NCBI GenBank assembly: GCA_040772885.1
Contig: JAXGXF010000015.1
Coordinates: 1 to 55,366 of the forward strand
Direction: 5' to 3'
Length of the DNA stretch: 55,366 bases
Origin: Pullichristensenella sp002068815
GTDB taxonomy: Bacteria > Bacillota > Clostridia > Christensenellales > Aristaeellaceae
Part shown: piece by piece, positions 1 through 9,480 of the stretch
How positions within the stretch are numbered: position 1 is the first letter of the stretch
How the letters are laid out: every line of letters starts with the position of its first letter
Made by a program: the position numbers and the translations under genes
Notes under the pieces: model-generated
Databases searched by the model: none
What the model was told of the DNA's origin: nothing
Seen by the model: the letters and a program-made list of their open reading frames with translations, nothing else

Positions 1-1
1 G

Positions 2-226
2 TTCCTGGAGGCGCGGCACGCGAGGCCCGAGCGGTACAACAACCAGCTCGAGGCCGTCGAGGAGGCCGTGCGCCGGGGGACCGCGTTTTGCATCCGACCG
101 GGCAAGAAGCCGCTCGTCCGAGACCTCGAGCGCGACCCGGAGCGGCTCCGCGCGCTCTACCGGCTCGGCAGGGAGGACGCGACCGCCGCCTTGCCCGAGC
201 TCAGGCGCTTCCTCGGCGCCTTCTGA
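2..226 (+). CDS. Patatin-like phospholipase family protein, C-terminal fragment
   Basis: The reading frame is open from the window edge to a TGA at 224-226 and gives the last 74 residues of a protein. It contains the pattern RHARPERYNNQLEAVEEAV, then a Phe-Cys-Ile-Arg-Pro stretch and a closing PELRRFLGAF. This is the usual C-terminal tail of bacterial patatin-like esterases (YjjU/RssA type). The Ser-Asp catalytic core lies upstream of the window. Its 3' end overlaps the convergent membrane-protein gene by 26 nt. Identification rests on family memory of this tail; substrate unknown. Confidence 0.7.
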   Translation, partial: FLEARHARPERYNNQLEAVEEAVRRGTAFCIRPGKKPLVRDLERDPERLRALYRLGREDATAALPELRRFLGAF

Positions 227-999
227 ACAGCCACGCGCCGACCAGGAGCAGCACAAGCGTCATCCACGCGCCGCGGATCAGCCCGCCCTCGCCGCCGGTC
301 AGCCAGTTCTCGGACACCGAGTACAGCGAAATCAGCGGCCGCGCGCCGGTCGATCCGCCGGGAAATGCGAGCAAAACGCCCGACGCGTAGCTCCACGCGA
401 ACCGGAAGCCGACCGACGCGCCGGCGCGCCCCCGCGCGCTCCACCGGGCGCACACGAGCCCCGTCAGCAGCATGTTCAGCGCGCCCACATAGCCGAGCGC
501 CCAGCCGCCGGTGACCGCGAGGAACATCGCGGACGACGCGGCATAGCCCCAGACCGGCCGCGAAGCGGTGCCGAGCGCAAGCGTGCGCGCGAACCGCTCC
601 TCGGCGAGCGACGCGAGGCCGTACACCGGCAGCATCCACAGCAGGTCCCACGACGGGGACGGCGCCTTCTCCATCGGCCGCATCGAATCCATCGCGAGAA
701 ACAGCACCGCGCCGACGGCGACCGAAAGCGCGCCCAGGAGCGTTCCGACCCCGAGCGGCTTCCATGAGAGCCGCGCGGGGCGCTTTTTTGCATACCAGAA
801 TATAAGCGCGTGCGAGAGCGCGACCGCGCCGAGGCTGCCGATCAGCGATATGATCCTCCCGTGGACGAGCCCCCGGACGGGCAGCGCCGTCGCCGCGTAC
901 GCCCACAGGCCGTACAGGATGTACGCAAGCAGCAGCTTCCACGGCGCTCGGACGCCGCCCTCCGGACGGAGCGCGAGCGTTTTCAGGCCGTTTAAGAAC

Positions 1000-1016
<17 letters not shown>
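201..1016 (-). CDS. CPBP-type (Abi) membrane protein, degenerate active site
   Basis: A 271-residue, strongly hydrophobic protein with about seven membrane segments. The motif EERFAR near residue 139 resembles motif 1 (EExxxR) of CPBP glutamic intramembrane proteases, and the later NMLLTG segment also fits that family. The His expected in motif 2 (FxxxH) and in motif 3 (HxxxN/D) are not seen; the corresponding places read FLAVTGGW and RFAWS. It may therefore be a non-catalytic relative. The ATG at 1016 overlaps the end of the upstream nucleoside phosphorylase gene, so the two are translationally coupled. Function unknown. Confidence 0.55.
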
Positions 1017-2290
<1,274 letters not shown>

Positions 2291-2310
<20 letters not shown>

Positions 2311-2791
2311 CTGTCAGTTCCTTTCTCCACCGCTCGAGCTTTTGGGCGTACGGAAGCGTGTAGGCCGGGCTCGTCGACGGGAGCCGGGCCCACGGCCGGT
2401 CGCCGAGCGCACCCCCGCAGAGCCGGAAGAACAGCGCCTCCGCCGTACCCCCGTTGAACAGCACGCGCCGTATGCCGGGGTATCGCTCGAAAAAGCCCCG
2501 GAAGTCGTTCGGCTCGACGGAGCGTATGTTGCTGTCGAGCGAGCCCTCGCGCTCGCAGCTCCCGCACACGTCCCAGAGCGCGACGCGGTTTTTCAGGAGC
2601 AGCGCCTTCTTGTCCTCGATCGTCTTGGGCAGTTCCGCCTCGAACACCTCCGCGAGGATCCTCCAGAACGCGTTTCTCGGGTGCCCGTAGAAAAATCCCG
2701 CCCGGAGCGACTCGACGCTCGGCGCGGTCCCCACGATCAGCGTCCGGCAGTTTGCGTCCGCGACCGGGGCGTAGCTTGCAATTCTCTCCAT
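2291..2791 (-). CDS. DNA-deoxyinosine glycosylase (uracil-DNA glycosylase superfamily, family 6)
   Basis: A 166-residue protein with GTAPSVESLRAGFFYGHPRNAFW near residue 21 and LPSTSPAY near 135. These are the substrate-pocket motifs of hypoxanthine-DNA glycosylases, which remove deaminated adenine from DNA. Length matches the family. The ATG at 2791 has no Shine-Dalgarno site; a TATAAT box ends exactly six bases before it, so the mRNA is probably leaderless. It heads the unit with the phosphorylase and the CPBP-like protein. Pairing of a repair glycosylase with nucleoside salvage is plausible, but the functional link is inference. Confidence 0.82.
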
Positions 2792-2797
2792 GCGCCC

Positions 2798-2826
2798 ATT
2801 ATAGCAGAAATCGCCGCAAAAGGAAA
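2798..2826 (-). promoter_or_regulatory. Leaderless promoter of the glycosylase-pdp unit
   Basis: On the minus strand an extended -10 element, TGC followed by TATAAT (2803-2798), sits six bases before the ATG, so the predicted start of transcription is the A of the start codon. The -35 region is weak (TTTCCT at 17 bp), which the extended -10 could compensate. No ribosome-binding site is present. Confidence 0.6.
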
Positions 2827-2856
2827 GTTGCCCTTTTCAAATCCCAGGTTATCATG

Positions 2857-2862
2857 TATAAT
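2857..2862 (+). promoter_or_regulatory. -10 box for the HAD phosphatase unit
   Basis: A TATAAT on the plus strand lies about 30 bases before the GTG start of the HAD gene and is divergent from the leaderless promoter on the other strand. No good -35 box is visible at 16-18 bp, so this call rests on the -10 alone. Confidence 0.4.
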
Positions 2863-2893
2863 TGACGCAACAGGATCAAAGGAGAGTGTTTTC

Positions 2894-3694
2894 GTGGACG
2901 GGTTGCACCAAAAAAAGGCGTTTATCATCGATATGGACGGCGTCATCTACCACGGCAACCTGCTCTTGCCCGGCGCACGCGAATTTGTGAACTGGCTCGA
3001 GGACAACGGGAAGGAATACATCTTTTTGACGAACTCGTCGGAGCGATCCCAGAAGGAACTCAAGCAGAAGCTGAACCGGCTCGGCCTCGACGTCGGCGAA
3101 CAGCACTTTTACACAAGCGCGCTGGCGACCGCCAGCTATTTGAAGAGCGATTGCCCCGGCGGTTCCGCCTATGTGATCGGCGAGGCCGGGCTCGTGGGCG
3201 CGCTCTACGACGCCGGCTATTCGATGAACGACGTGAATCCCGACTACGTCGTCGTCGGCGAGACCAGCGGCTACAGCTACGACAAGATCCTGAAGGCCGT
3301 CCGGCTCGTGCGCAACGGCGCGAAGCTGATCGGCACGAACCCGGACGTCACGGGGCCCATCGAAAACGGCATCGCGCCGGCCTGCCGCGCCCTGATCGCG
3401 CCGATCGAGATGGCCGCGAACCGGCAGGCGTACTTCATCGGAAAGCCCAATCCGCTGATGATGCGCCACGCGCAGAAGCGCCTGAACGCCAGCCCCGAGG
3501 ACACCGTGATCATCGGCGACCGCATGGACACCGACATCGTCGCGGGCATCGAGTCCGGCCTCGACACGGTGCTCGTGCTCTCGGGGGTCACGACCTTGGA
3601 GAGCATGGCGACCTACCCCTACCAGCCGCGCTATGTGCTGACAGGCGTCGGCGACATCCCGGCCGAGGTGCCCCCGCTGAGGGTCAGGCCATGA
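2894..3694 (+). CDS. HAD-IIA family phosphatase (NagD/PGP-like)
   Basis: A 266-residue haloacid dehalogenase-type hydrolase. Motif I is DMDGVIYHG near residue 13, with both catalytic Asp residues. A Thr-Asn-Ser motif follows (FLTNSS), and the Mg-binding GDRMDTDIVAG lies near residue 207. The cap region between them is of the NagD (IIA) type. Such enzymes dephosphorylate small sugar phosphates or act as house-cleaning phosphatases; the substrate here is not known. The GTG at 2894 was chosen because AAAGGAGAG precedes it by seven bases. Its stop overlaps the next start (ATGA), so the pair is coupled. Confidence 0.88.
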   Translation: MDGLHQKKAFIIDMDGVIYHGNLLLPGAREFVNWLEDNGKEYIFLTNSSERSQKELKQKLNRLGLDVGEQHFYTSALATASYLKSDCPGGSAYVIGEAGLVGALYDAGYSMNDVNPDYVVVGETSGYSYDKILKAVRLVRNGAKLIGTNPDVTGPIENGIAPACRALIAPIEMAANRQAYFIGKPNPLMMRHAQKRLNASPEDTVIIGDRMDTDIVAGIESGLDTVLVLSGVTTLESMATYPYQPRYVLTGVGDIPAEVPPLRVRP

Positions 3695-4845
3695 AGAAAA
3701 AAATCCTGCTGATCACGACCACGCACACCGGCTGCGGCCACAAGTCGATCTCCGATTCGCTGATGGACTGGCTCAAGGAGATGCCGGAGATACAGGTCGT
3801 GCAGATCGACGGCTTCGAGCAGCTCGTCAGCAAGCATGTGAAGACGATCGGCGACAGCTACGGCGTCGTCACGCGCCACGCGAAGTTCCTCTGGAAGTGG
3901 ACGTGGGATTTCGGCACGCGCTTCAACGACGCCTACTGCGACTTGATGTCCACCTGGTCGGAGAAGCGGTTCCTCGAAATCATCGAGCGCGAGAAGCCGG
4001 ACGTGGTGCTCACGACCCACCCGATGTTCAACTCGTCGCTCTTGAGCGTGTGCGAGCGCAACGGCCTGAAGCTGCCGTTCGTGTCTGTGCAGGCGGACCC
4101 GGTGACGGTGCACCCGTCCTGGTGCGACCCGCGCGCGGCGCTGACGATCTGCGCGACCGACGAGGCCGCCCAGCTGACCAGGCGCTACGGCGTTCCGAAG
4201 GAGCGGATTCTGAAAATCGGCTTTCCGACCCGCCGGCGCTTCACCGACCTCGCGCAGAAGATCGACAAGCTCCCCTACGACCCCTCGCGGCCCGCGCGCT
4301 GCCTGATGATGTCCGGCGGCGAGGGCAGCGGCATGCTCGGCCGCTACGCGCTCGCGCTCTTGTCGGGCACCGACGCCAAGCTGACGATCGTCTGCGGGCG
4401 CAACAAGCAGTTGAAGAAGCGGCTCGAGACGCTGCTCAAGCGCAAGTACGGCGAGCGCGTCCGCATCTTGGGCTTTGTGACCGAGATCGAGAACCTGATG
4501 CTCGAGAGCGACATCATGATCGCGCGCGGCAGCCCGAACTCGTTCTTCGAGGGCATCGTGATGAACGTGCCGCTGGTCATCACCGGCGCGCTGCCCGGGC
4601 AGGAGCAGGGAAACCCCGAGCTCGTCGAGCGGTACGACCTCGGCGTCGTCTGCGAGGGCCTGCGCGCGCTGCCCGCGGTCGTCCGGCATCTGCTCGCCGA
4701 CGGCGGCAAGGAGCTCAGGCGCATTCAGGAGAGCCAGCGCCGCTACCGGCGGTTCGACAACGCGCTGCGCATCGCGCAGGCCGCGCGCGACCTCGCGATC
4801 GGGGCGCAGGAGGATGCCTCCGCCTCCGGCGCCCTCGAGGGGTGA
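3691..4845 (+). CDS. MGDG synthase/UgtP-like glycosyltransferase (GT28)
   Basis: A 384-residue protein with HTGCGHKS near residue 11, the start of the MGDG-synthase N-terminal domain. A C-terminal UDP-sugar binding half carries SGGEGSGM and a GSPNSFFEG segment. Relatives transfer glucose or galactose from a UDP-sugar to diacylglycerol at the membrane face, making glycolipids or the lipoteichoic acid anchor. Start ATG overlaps the HAD stop codon. The linkage to a HAD phosphatase might mean phosphatase action in lipid or sugar-phosphate metabolism, which is inference. Acceptor specificity cannot be read from sequence. Confidence 0.8.
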   Translation: MKKKILLITTTHTGCGHKSISDSLMDWLKEMPEIQVVQIDGFEQLVSKHVKTIGDSYGVVTRHAKFLWKWTWDFGTRFNDAYCDLMSTWSEKRFLEIIEREKPDVVLTTHPMFNSSLLSVCERNGLKLPFVSVQADPVTVHPSWCDPRAALTICATDEAAQLTRRYGVPKERILKIGFPTRRRFTDLAQKIDKLPYDPSRPARCLMMSGGEGSGMLGRYALALLSGTDAKLTIVCGRNKQLKKRLETLLKRKYGERVRILGFVTEIENLMLESDIMIARGSPNSFFEGIVMNVPLVITGALPGQEQGNPELVERYDLGVVCEGLRALPAVVRHLLADGGKELRRIQESQRRYRRFDNALRIAQAARDLAIGAQEDASASGALEG

Positions 4846-4868
4846 GCGCACTTATCCGACAATTTTCT

Positions 4869-4890
4869 CCCCCGCAATCGCGGGGGTTTT
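4869..4890 (+). terminator. Terminator after the glycosyltransferase gene
   Basis: The stem CCCCCGC / GCGGGGG (4869-4875 with 4880-4886), with a four-base loop, is followed by TTTTCTGTT. It is a standard intrinsic terminator closing the HAD-glycosyltransferase unit. Confidence 0.9.
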
Positions 4891-4912
4891 CTGTTAATTC
4901 TTTCGGATATTC

Positions 4913-4958
4913 TTGACAGCGCGGGCCCTCCCCACTATAATAGTCAAAGAAGGTCAGT
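4913..4958 (+). promoter_or_regulatory. clpB promoter with CtsR-like operator
   Basis: TTGACA (4913-4918), a 17-bp spacer and TATAAT (4936-4941) form a perfect consensus promoter. Directly downstream AGTCAAA-GAA-GGTCAGT (4942-4958) fits the CtsR heptad direct repeat RGTCAAA-NAN-RGTCAAA, with two deviations at the end of the second heptad. CtsR is the class III heat-shock repressor of Firmicutes; bound here it would cover the start of transcription. No ctsR gene lies in the window. Confidence 0.75.
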
Positions 4959-4982
4959 AATCCCTCGAGGGGAGGCGTTTGC

Positions 4983-7586
4983 ATGAACATGGAAAAATTC
5001 ACGAAGAAATCGCTGGAGGCCGTCCGCGCCGCGCAGGAGGTCGCCGTCGAGCGCCAGAATATGCAGATCGATCAGCAGCACGTGCTCTACGCGCTGACCG
5101 CGCAGGAGGACGGGCTGATCCCGCAATTGTTTCAGCAGCTGAACATCGACCCCCGGCGCGTGCTGCAGGCGACGGAGCGCGAGATCGACAGGCTCTCGAA
5201 GGTCTCCGGCCCCGGCCGCGAGGCCGACCGGGTCTACATCTCCCCGGCGGTAGACGCCGCGCTCTCGGAGGCGGAGCGGGTCGCCTCACACATGAAGGAC
5301 GAATACGTGTCGGTCGAGCACATCGTGCTGGCGCTGTTTGAAAAGGCGAACGCCGCTCTCCAGCGCATCTTTTCCGAGTTCGGCCTCACGCGCGACGCGT
5401 TTTTGAAGCAACTGCAGTCGGTCCGCGGCAACGCGCGCGTGACCTGCGACCAGCCGGAGGACACCTACGACGCGCTGAAGAAGTTCGGCGCGGACCTGAC
5501 CGACCTCGCGCGCAGGCAGAAGCTCGACCCGGTGATCGGCCGCGACGCCGAGATACGAAACGTCATCCGCATCCTCTCGCGCAAGTCGAAGAACAACCCG
5601 GTCTTGATCGGCGAGCCCGGCGTCGGCAAGACCGCGATCGCCGAGGGCCTCGCGCAGCGGATCGTCCGCGGCGACGTGCCGACGTCTTTGAAGGACCGGA
5701 CGCTGTTCTCGCTCGACATGGGCTCCTTGATCGCGGGCGCGAAGTACCGCGGCGAATTCGAGGAGCGGCTCAAGGCCGTGCTCGAGGAGGTCCGCAAGAG
5801 CGACGGCAAGATCATACTCTTCATCGACGAACTGCACAACATCGTCGGCGCGGGCAAGGCCGAGGGCGCGATGGACGCCGGAAACCTGCTAAAGCCGATG
5901 CTCGCGCGCGGCGAACTGCACTGCGTCGGCGCGACGACGCTCGACGAATACCGCAAGCATGTCGAGAAGGACGCGGCGCTCGAGCGCAGGTTCCAGCCGG
6001 TGCTCGTCAGCGAGCCGACGGTCGAGGACACGGTCGCGATCCTCCGCGGCCTCAAGGAGCGATACGAGGTGTTCCACGGCGTCAAGATCACCGACCAGGC
6101 GCTGATCGCCGCGGCGAAGCTCTCGAACCGCTACATCTCCGACCGCTTCCTGCCGGACAAGGCGATCGACCTCGTCGACGAGGCGTGCGCGATGATCCGC
6201 ACCGAGATCGACTCGATGCCGCAGGAGATGGACGAGATTGCGCGCGCGATCATCGAGAAGGAGATCGAGGAGGCGGCGCTCCACAACGACACCGAGTCGC
6301 GCTCGAAGGAGAAGCTCGCGAAGCTCCGCGAGGAGCTGGCCGACATGCGCGACCGCTTCAACGAGATGAAGGCGAAGTGGGAGCTCGAGAAGGCAAACAT
6401 TGCGAAGGTCCAGAAATTGCGCGAGGAGATCGAGAAGGTCAACGCGGACATCGAGCTCGCCCAGCGCGCGTACGACCTCAACAAGGCGGCGGAGCTGCAG
6501 TACGGGCGGCTTCCGCAATTGCAGAAGCAGCTCGAAGCAGAGGAAAAGAAGGCCGAGGAGAAGCAGGGCGCAAGCAAACTGCTGCGAGACAAGGTGACCG
6601 ACGACGAAATCGCGCGAATCGTGTCGCGCTGGACGGGCATCCCGGTCTCGAAGCTCGTCGAGGGCGAGCGCGAAAAGCTGCTCAGGCTCGGCTCGATCCT
6701 CCACGAGCGCGTCGTCGGGCAGGACGAGGCGGTTGAGAAGGTCTCCGAGGCGATCCTGCGCTCGCGCGCCGGCATACAGGACCCGAACCGGCCGATCGGC
6801 TCGTTCCTGTTCCTGGGGCCGACCGGCGTCGGAAAGACGGAGCTCGCGAAGACGCTCGCCGTCGCCCTGTTCGACGACGAGAAGAACCTGATCCGCATCG
6901 ACATGACCGAGTACATGGAAAAGCACAGCGTGTCCCGGCTCGTCGGCGCGCCTCCGGGCTACGTCGGCTACGAGGAGGGCGGGCAATTGACCGAGGCCGT
7001 GCGCAGAAAGCCCTACAGCGTGCTCCTGTTCGACGAGGTCGAGAAGGCCCACCCGGACGTGTTCAACATCCTCTTGCAGGTGTTGGACGACGGGAGGATC
7101 ACCGACTCGCAGGGCAGGACCGTGGACTTCAAGAACACGATCATCATTTTGACCTCGAACCTCGGAAGCGGCATCATATTGGACGGCATCGGGCCGGGCG
7201 GCCAGCTCTCGGAGCGCGCGCGGACGGAGGTGCAGGGGCTTCTCAAGCGCCAGTTCCGGCCGGAATTTCTGAACCGGCTCGACGAGATCGTGTTCTACAC
7301 GCCGCTCAGCCGCGTTGAGATCGAGAAGATCACCGAGCTGATGCTCAAGGACCTCGACCGCAGGCTCTCCGAGCGCCGCGTGACCGTCAAGCTCTCCGAC
7401 GAGGCAAAGCGGTTCGTCATCGACAACGGCTACGACCCGGTCTACGGCGCGCGCCCGCTGAAGCGGTTCATACAGCGCGCGGTCGAGACGCCGGTCGCGA
7501 GGATGCTGATCGCCTCGGACGTGCCCGAGGGCAGCGTGCTCGAGCTCTACCCCGAGGGCGACGGGCTCGCCGTGCGGATTGCCTGA
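4983..7586 (+). CDS. clpB: ATP-dependent disaggregase ClpB
   Basis: An 867-residue AAA+ chaperone that works with DnaK/DnaJ/GrpE to pull proteins out of aggregates. The N domain with two Clp repeats spans residues 1-145. The first AAA+ module has Walker A GEPGVGKT near 210 and Walker B LFIDELHN. A charged coiled-coil middle domain of about 120 residues lies around 410-530 and distinguishes ClpB from ClpA. The second module has GPTGVGKT near 612 and the C-terminal D2-small domain. The length is normal. GGGGAGG precedes ATG 4983. No tripeptide docking loop for ClpP was noticed. Heat regulation through the CtsR-like site is inferred. Confidence 0.97.
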   Translation: MNMEKFTKKSLEAVRAAQEVAVERQNMQIDQQHVLYALTAQEDGLIPQLFQQLNIDPRRVLQATEREIDRLSKVSGPGREADRVYISPAVDAALSEAERVASHMKDEYVSVEHIVLALFEKANAALQRIFSEFGLTRDAFLKQLQSVRGNARVTCDQPEDTYDALKKFGADLTDLARRQKLDPVIGRDAEIRNVIRILSRKSKNNPVLIGEPGVGKTAIAEGLAQRIVRGDVPTSLKDRTLFSLDMGSLIAGAKYRGEFEERLKAVLEEVRKSDGKIILFIDELHNIVGAGKAEGAMDAGNLLKPMLARGELHCVGATTLDEYRKHVEKDAALERRFQPVLVSEPTVEDTVAILRGLKERYEVFHGVKITDQALIAAAKLSNRYISDRFLPDKAIDLVDEACAMIRTEIDSMPQEMDEIARAIIEKEIEEAALHNDTESRSKEKLAKLREELADMRDRFNEMKAKWELEKANIAKVQKLREEIEKVNADIELAQRAYDLNKAAELQYGRLPQLQKQLEAEEKKAEEKQGASKLLRDKVTDDEIARIVSRWTGIPVSKLVEGEREKLLRLGSILHERVVGQDEAVEKVSEAILRSRAGIQDPNRPIGSFLFLGPTGVGKTELAKTLAVALFDDEKNLIRIDMTEYMEKHSVSRLVGAPPGYVGYEEGGQLTEAVRRKPYSVLLFDEVEKAHPDVFNILLQVLDDGRITDSQGRTVDFKNTIIILTSNLGSGIILDGIGPGGQLSERARTEVQGLLKRQFRPEFLNRLDEIVFYTPLSRVEIEKITELMLKDLDRRLSERRVTVKLSDEAKRFVIDNGYDPVYGARPLKRFIQRAVETPVARMLIASDVPEGSVLELYPEGDGLAVRIA

Positions 7587-7599
7587 ATTTCCCCTGTTT

Positions 7600-7630
7600 G
7601 CGCCGCGGAAAAACACCGCGGCGCTTTTAT
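7600..7630 (+). terminator. clpB terminator
   Basis: GCGCCGCGG and CCGCGGCGC flank a seven-base A-rich loop and are followed by TTTTATT. Confidence 0.92.
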
Positions 7631-7689
7631 TATGAAACGGTTAGTTTTAGTAAGGCAAAATAATTAACAGATTTGAACGCGCGCGCCGC

Positions 7690-7718
7690 TTGACTTTTGG
7701 ACAGCGAAGAGATATATT
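7690..7718 (+). promoter_or_regulatory. Promoter of the CbiC-like gene
   Basis: TTGACT (7690-7695), 17 bp, TATATT (7713-7718). The short leader then contains AATCTTTT..AAAGATT followed by a run of seven T, an AT-rich hairpin that could weakly terminate transcription before the start codon. Confidence 0.65.
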
Positions 7719-7771
7719 TTTTATAGAATCTTTTGAAAAAGATTTGATTTTTTTCGACAGGAGTGTTTAGG

Positions 7772-8380
7772 TTGATTCGAAAGATGCAGGCGGACGGCAG
7801 GCACCGCGTCGGCATCCCGTATCTCAATCAGGAAATGTCGAATATTTTGGCGGCGGTGGAGCAGGAGACCGGCGATTTGGCGCTGGCGCAAAGTATTTAT
7901 TTCAGCCCCACAGCCCTCACGCACATTAAGCGATTGGTGGATATGGGAGGGTCGATCATCACGGACACGATGCTTGTGGCGAGCGACATTCACGAGGAGC
8001 TTCTCGGGAACAAGGGCGCCAAGGTGTTGTGCTTCATCGACGACCCGCAGGTGGTCATGCTGGCCGAGCAGCGGCGCGTGACGCGGGCGGAGGTCGCGGT
8101 AGACTATGGCCTGGCGGTGCCCGGGCCGAAGCTCATGGTCGTGGGCAGCGCGCCCTCGGCGATCAACCGTCTGATCCAGCGCAGGCAGCGCGAACCGATG
8201 TCGGACGTGTGCGTGCTCGCCGCGCCCAGCGGCTTCGCGAGCGCCGTGCAGCTCAAGGAGCGGCTGCTCGACAGCGACCTCGCCTCGATCATCGCGCGCG
8301 GCAAGAAGGGCGGAATCCCGGCGACCGTCGCGCTCGTCAACGCGATTTTGAAGGAGATCGGCGCAAGGAAAAGCGTTTAG
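7772..8380 (+). CDS. Precorrin-8X methylmutase (CbiC/CobH)-like protein without the catalytic His
   Basis: A protein of about 202 residues related over its whole length to CbiC/CobH, which move a methyl group from C-11 to C-12 in cobalamin synthesis. Family landmarks visible are TGDLA, a following FSPTAL, a D..LVASDI stretch, VGSAPSAINRL (usual GNAPTAL) and ARGKKGGIPATVALVNAIL near the end. In true enzymes the TGD is preceded by His-x, the catalytic His; here it reads EQETGD, so Gln occupies that place. The N-terminus is also short. No cobalamin genes flank it. Start TTG 7772 is preferred (AGGAG eight bases upstream); GTG 7763 overlaps that site. Function is unknown and probably not methylmutase. 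Confidence 0.72.
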   Translation: MIRKMQADGRHRVGIPYLNQEMSNILAAVEQETGDLALAQSIYFSPTALTHIKRLVDMGGSIITDTMLVASDIHEELLGNKGAKVLCFIDDPQVVMLAEQRRVTRAEVAVDYGLAVPGPKLMVVGSAPSAINRLIQRRQREPMSDVCVLAAPSGFASAVQLKERLLDSDLASIIARGKKGGIPATVALVNAILKEIGARKSV

Positions 8381-8452
8381 CGCACGAAATTGCAGGCGGG
8401 GCCGCGGCTCCGCCTGTTTGTTTGCGCAAATGCCGTTTTCGGCCCGCCGTTC

Positions 8453-9337
8453 CTATCCCGCCTTCTCCGCGCGCGCCTTCGGAATCCGCCCGGAAAACGA
8501 GGTGCCCGCTTCGTCGGAGGCCACGCAGATGTCCCCGCCGTGCTCGCCGAGGATTTCCCGAACGATCGAGAGCCCCATCCCCCGCCCGGCGTGCTTCGTC
8601 GTGAAGCCGCGCTCGAAGATCGTCGCGCGGACGTGCTCGGGGATTTCCGGCCCGGTGTTCGCCACGGAGAACCGGTAGTCGTGCAAATCCTCGCCGATTT
8701 CGACGAGCAGCTTGCGCACAGGGCGCGACCTGTCCTCCATCGCGTCGACGGCGTTGTCGATCAGGTTTCCGAGTATCCGGCACATCTCCCAGCCGGCGAC
8801 GGGCATGCCGTGCCACGCGGAGCGGATGACGACCTCCATGTCGATCCCCTTCTCCTCGCAGTCGGCCATCTTCGCCGCGAGCAGCGCGTTGACGGCGGGG
8901 CTCGCGGTCTTGAGCGCCCGGCCGACGAGCTGTATGTCGCCGTACACGCGCTCGATGTAGTCCTGCGCCTCGCCGTACTCGCCCATCTCGACGAGCCCGA
9001 ACACGACCTGCAGGTGGTTCATGAAGTCGTGCCGCTGCGCGCGCAGCGTCGCGTTCAGGTCCTCGAGCTGGCCGTAGGCCTCCGCGAGCATCTCGCTCTG
9101 CGCGGAGATCTTGCGGGCGTTCAGCGCGTCGCGTATGTCGAGCGCCGCGCCCCAGATCACAATCAGCGCGACGACGCCCACGAGGAACTGCTCGGCCGTG
9201 CCCGAGAGGTGAAATCCGTAGCCGAACAGCGCGTACGCAAACAGGCCCAGCGCGAAGAGCATCTGCGCGGCGTTCGCGACGATCGCATATTGGGAGACCT
9301 TGAAGATGTTGAGTCTTTCGTGCAGCGCCTTCTTCAT
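8453..9337 (-). CDS. Sensor histidine kinase, SpoOB/CitA-type
   Basis: A 294-residue orphan kinase. Two membrane segments lie at about residues 17-43 and 50-66, with no extracellular domain of note. The phospho-acceptor helix has RHDFMNHLQVV with His at about 103, typical of the SpoOB-type alpha-helical domain of the CitA/DcuS/AgrC group. The HATPase domain shows NLIDNAVDA and GRGMGLSIVREIL. No response regulator lies next to it. With Spo0A elsewhere in the window a sporulation phosphorelay input is conceivable but unproven. Start ATG 9337 lies exactly at the predicted transcription start; ATG 9343 overlaps the -10 box side and is less likely. Confidence 0.88.
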   Translation of the reverse strand: MKKALHERLNIFKVSQYAIVANAAQMLFALGLFAYALFGYGFHLSGTAEQFLVGVVALIVIWGAALDIRDALNARKISAQSEMLAEAYGQLEDLNATLRAQRHDFMNHLQVVFGLVEMGEYGEAQDYIERVYGDIQLVGRALKTASPAVNALLAAKMADCEEKGIDMEVVIRSAWHGMPVAGWEMCRILGNLIDNAVDAMEDRSRPVRKLLVEIGEDLHDYRFSVANTGPEIPEHVRATIFERGFTTKHAGRGMGLSIVREILGEHGGDICVASDEAGTSFSGRIPKARAEKAG

Positions 9338-9343
9338 GGGCAT

Positions 9344-9372
9344 ATTATAGCCGGGTTTTGGCGCGAATGCAA
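9344..9372 (-). promoter_or_regulatory. Leaderless promoter of the histidine kinase
   Basis: On the minus strand TTGCAT (9372-9367), 17 bp, TATAAT (9349-9344). The -10 box ends six bases before ATG 9337, so the mRNA should begin at the start codon. No Shine-Dalgarno sequence is present. The geometry is the same as at the glycosylase gene. Confidence 0.68.
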
Positions 9373-9414
9373 TAACTTTTCAAAACCGCATGTCTAGACG
9401 AAACAAATTGCAGA

Positions 9415-9420
9415 TATAAT
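9415..9420 (+). promoter_or_regulatory. -10 box of the ECF S component-bioY unit
   Basis: TATAAT about 60 bases before ATG 9481, with no convincing -35 box. The short leader holds a small hairpin (GGATG/CATCC), but I see no known riboswitch core. Confidence 0.4.
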
Positions 9421-9480
9421 ACGGATGGAAAACATCCATGCGGGATTCGCACAATACCGGAATGGGATGGAGGGGTCGAC

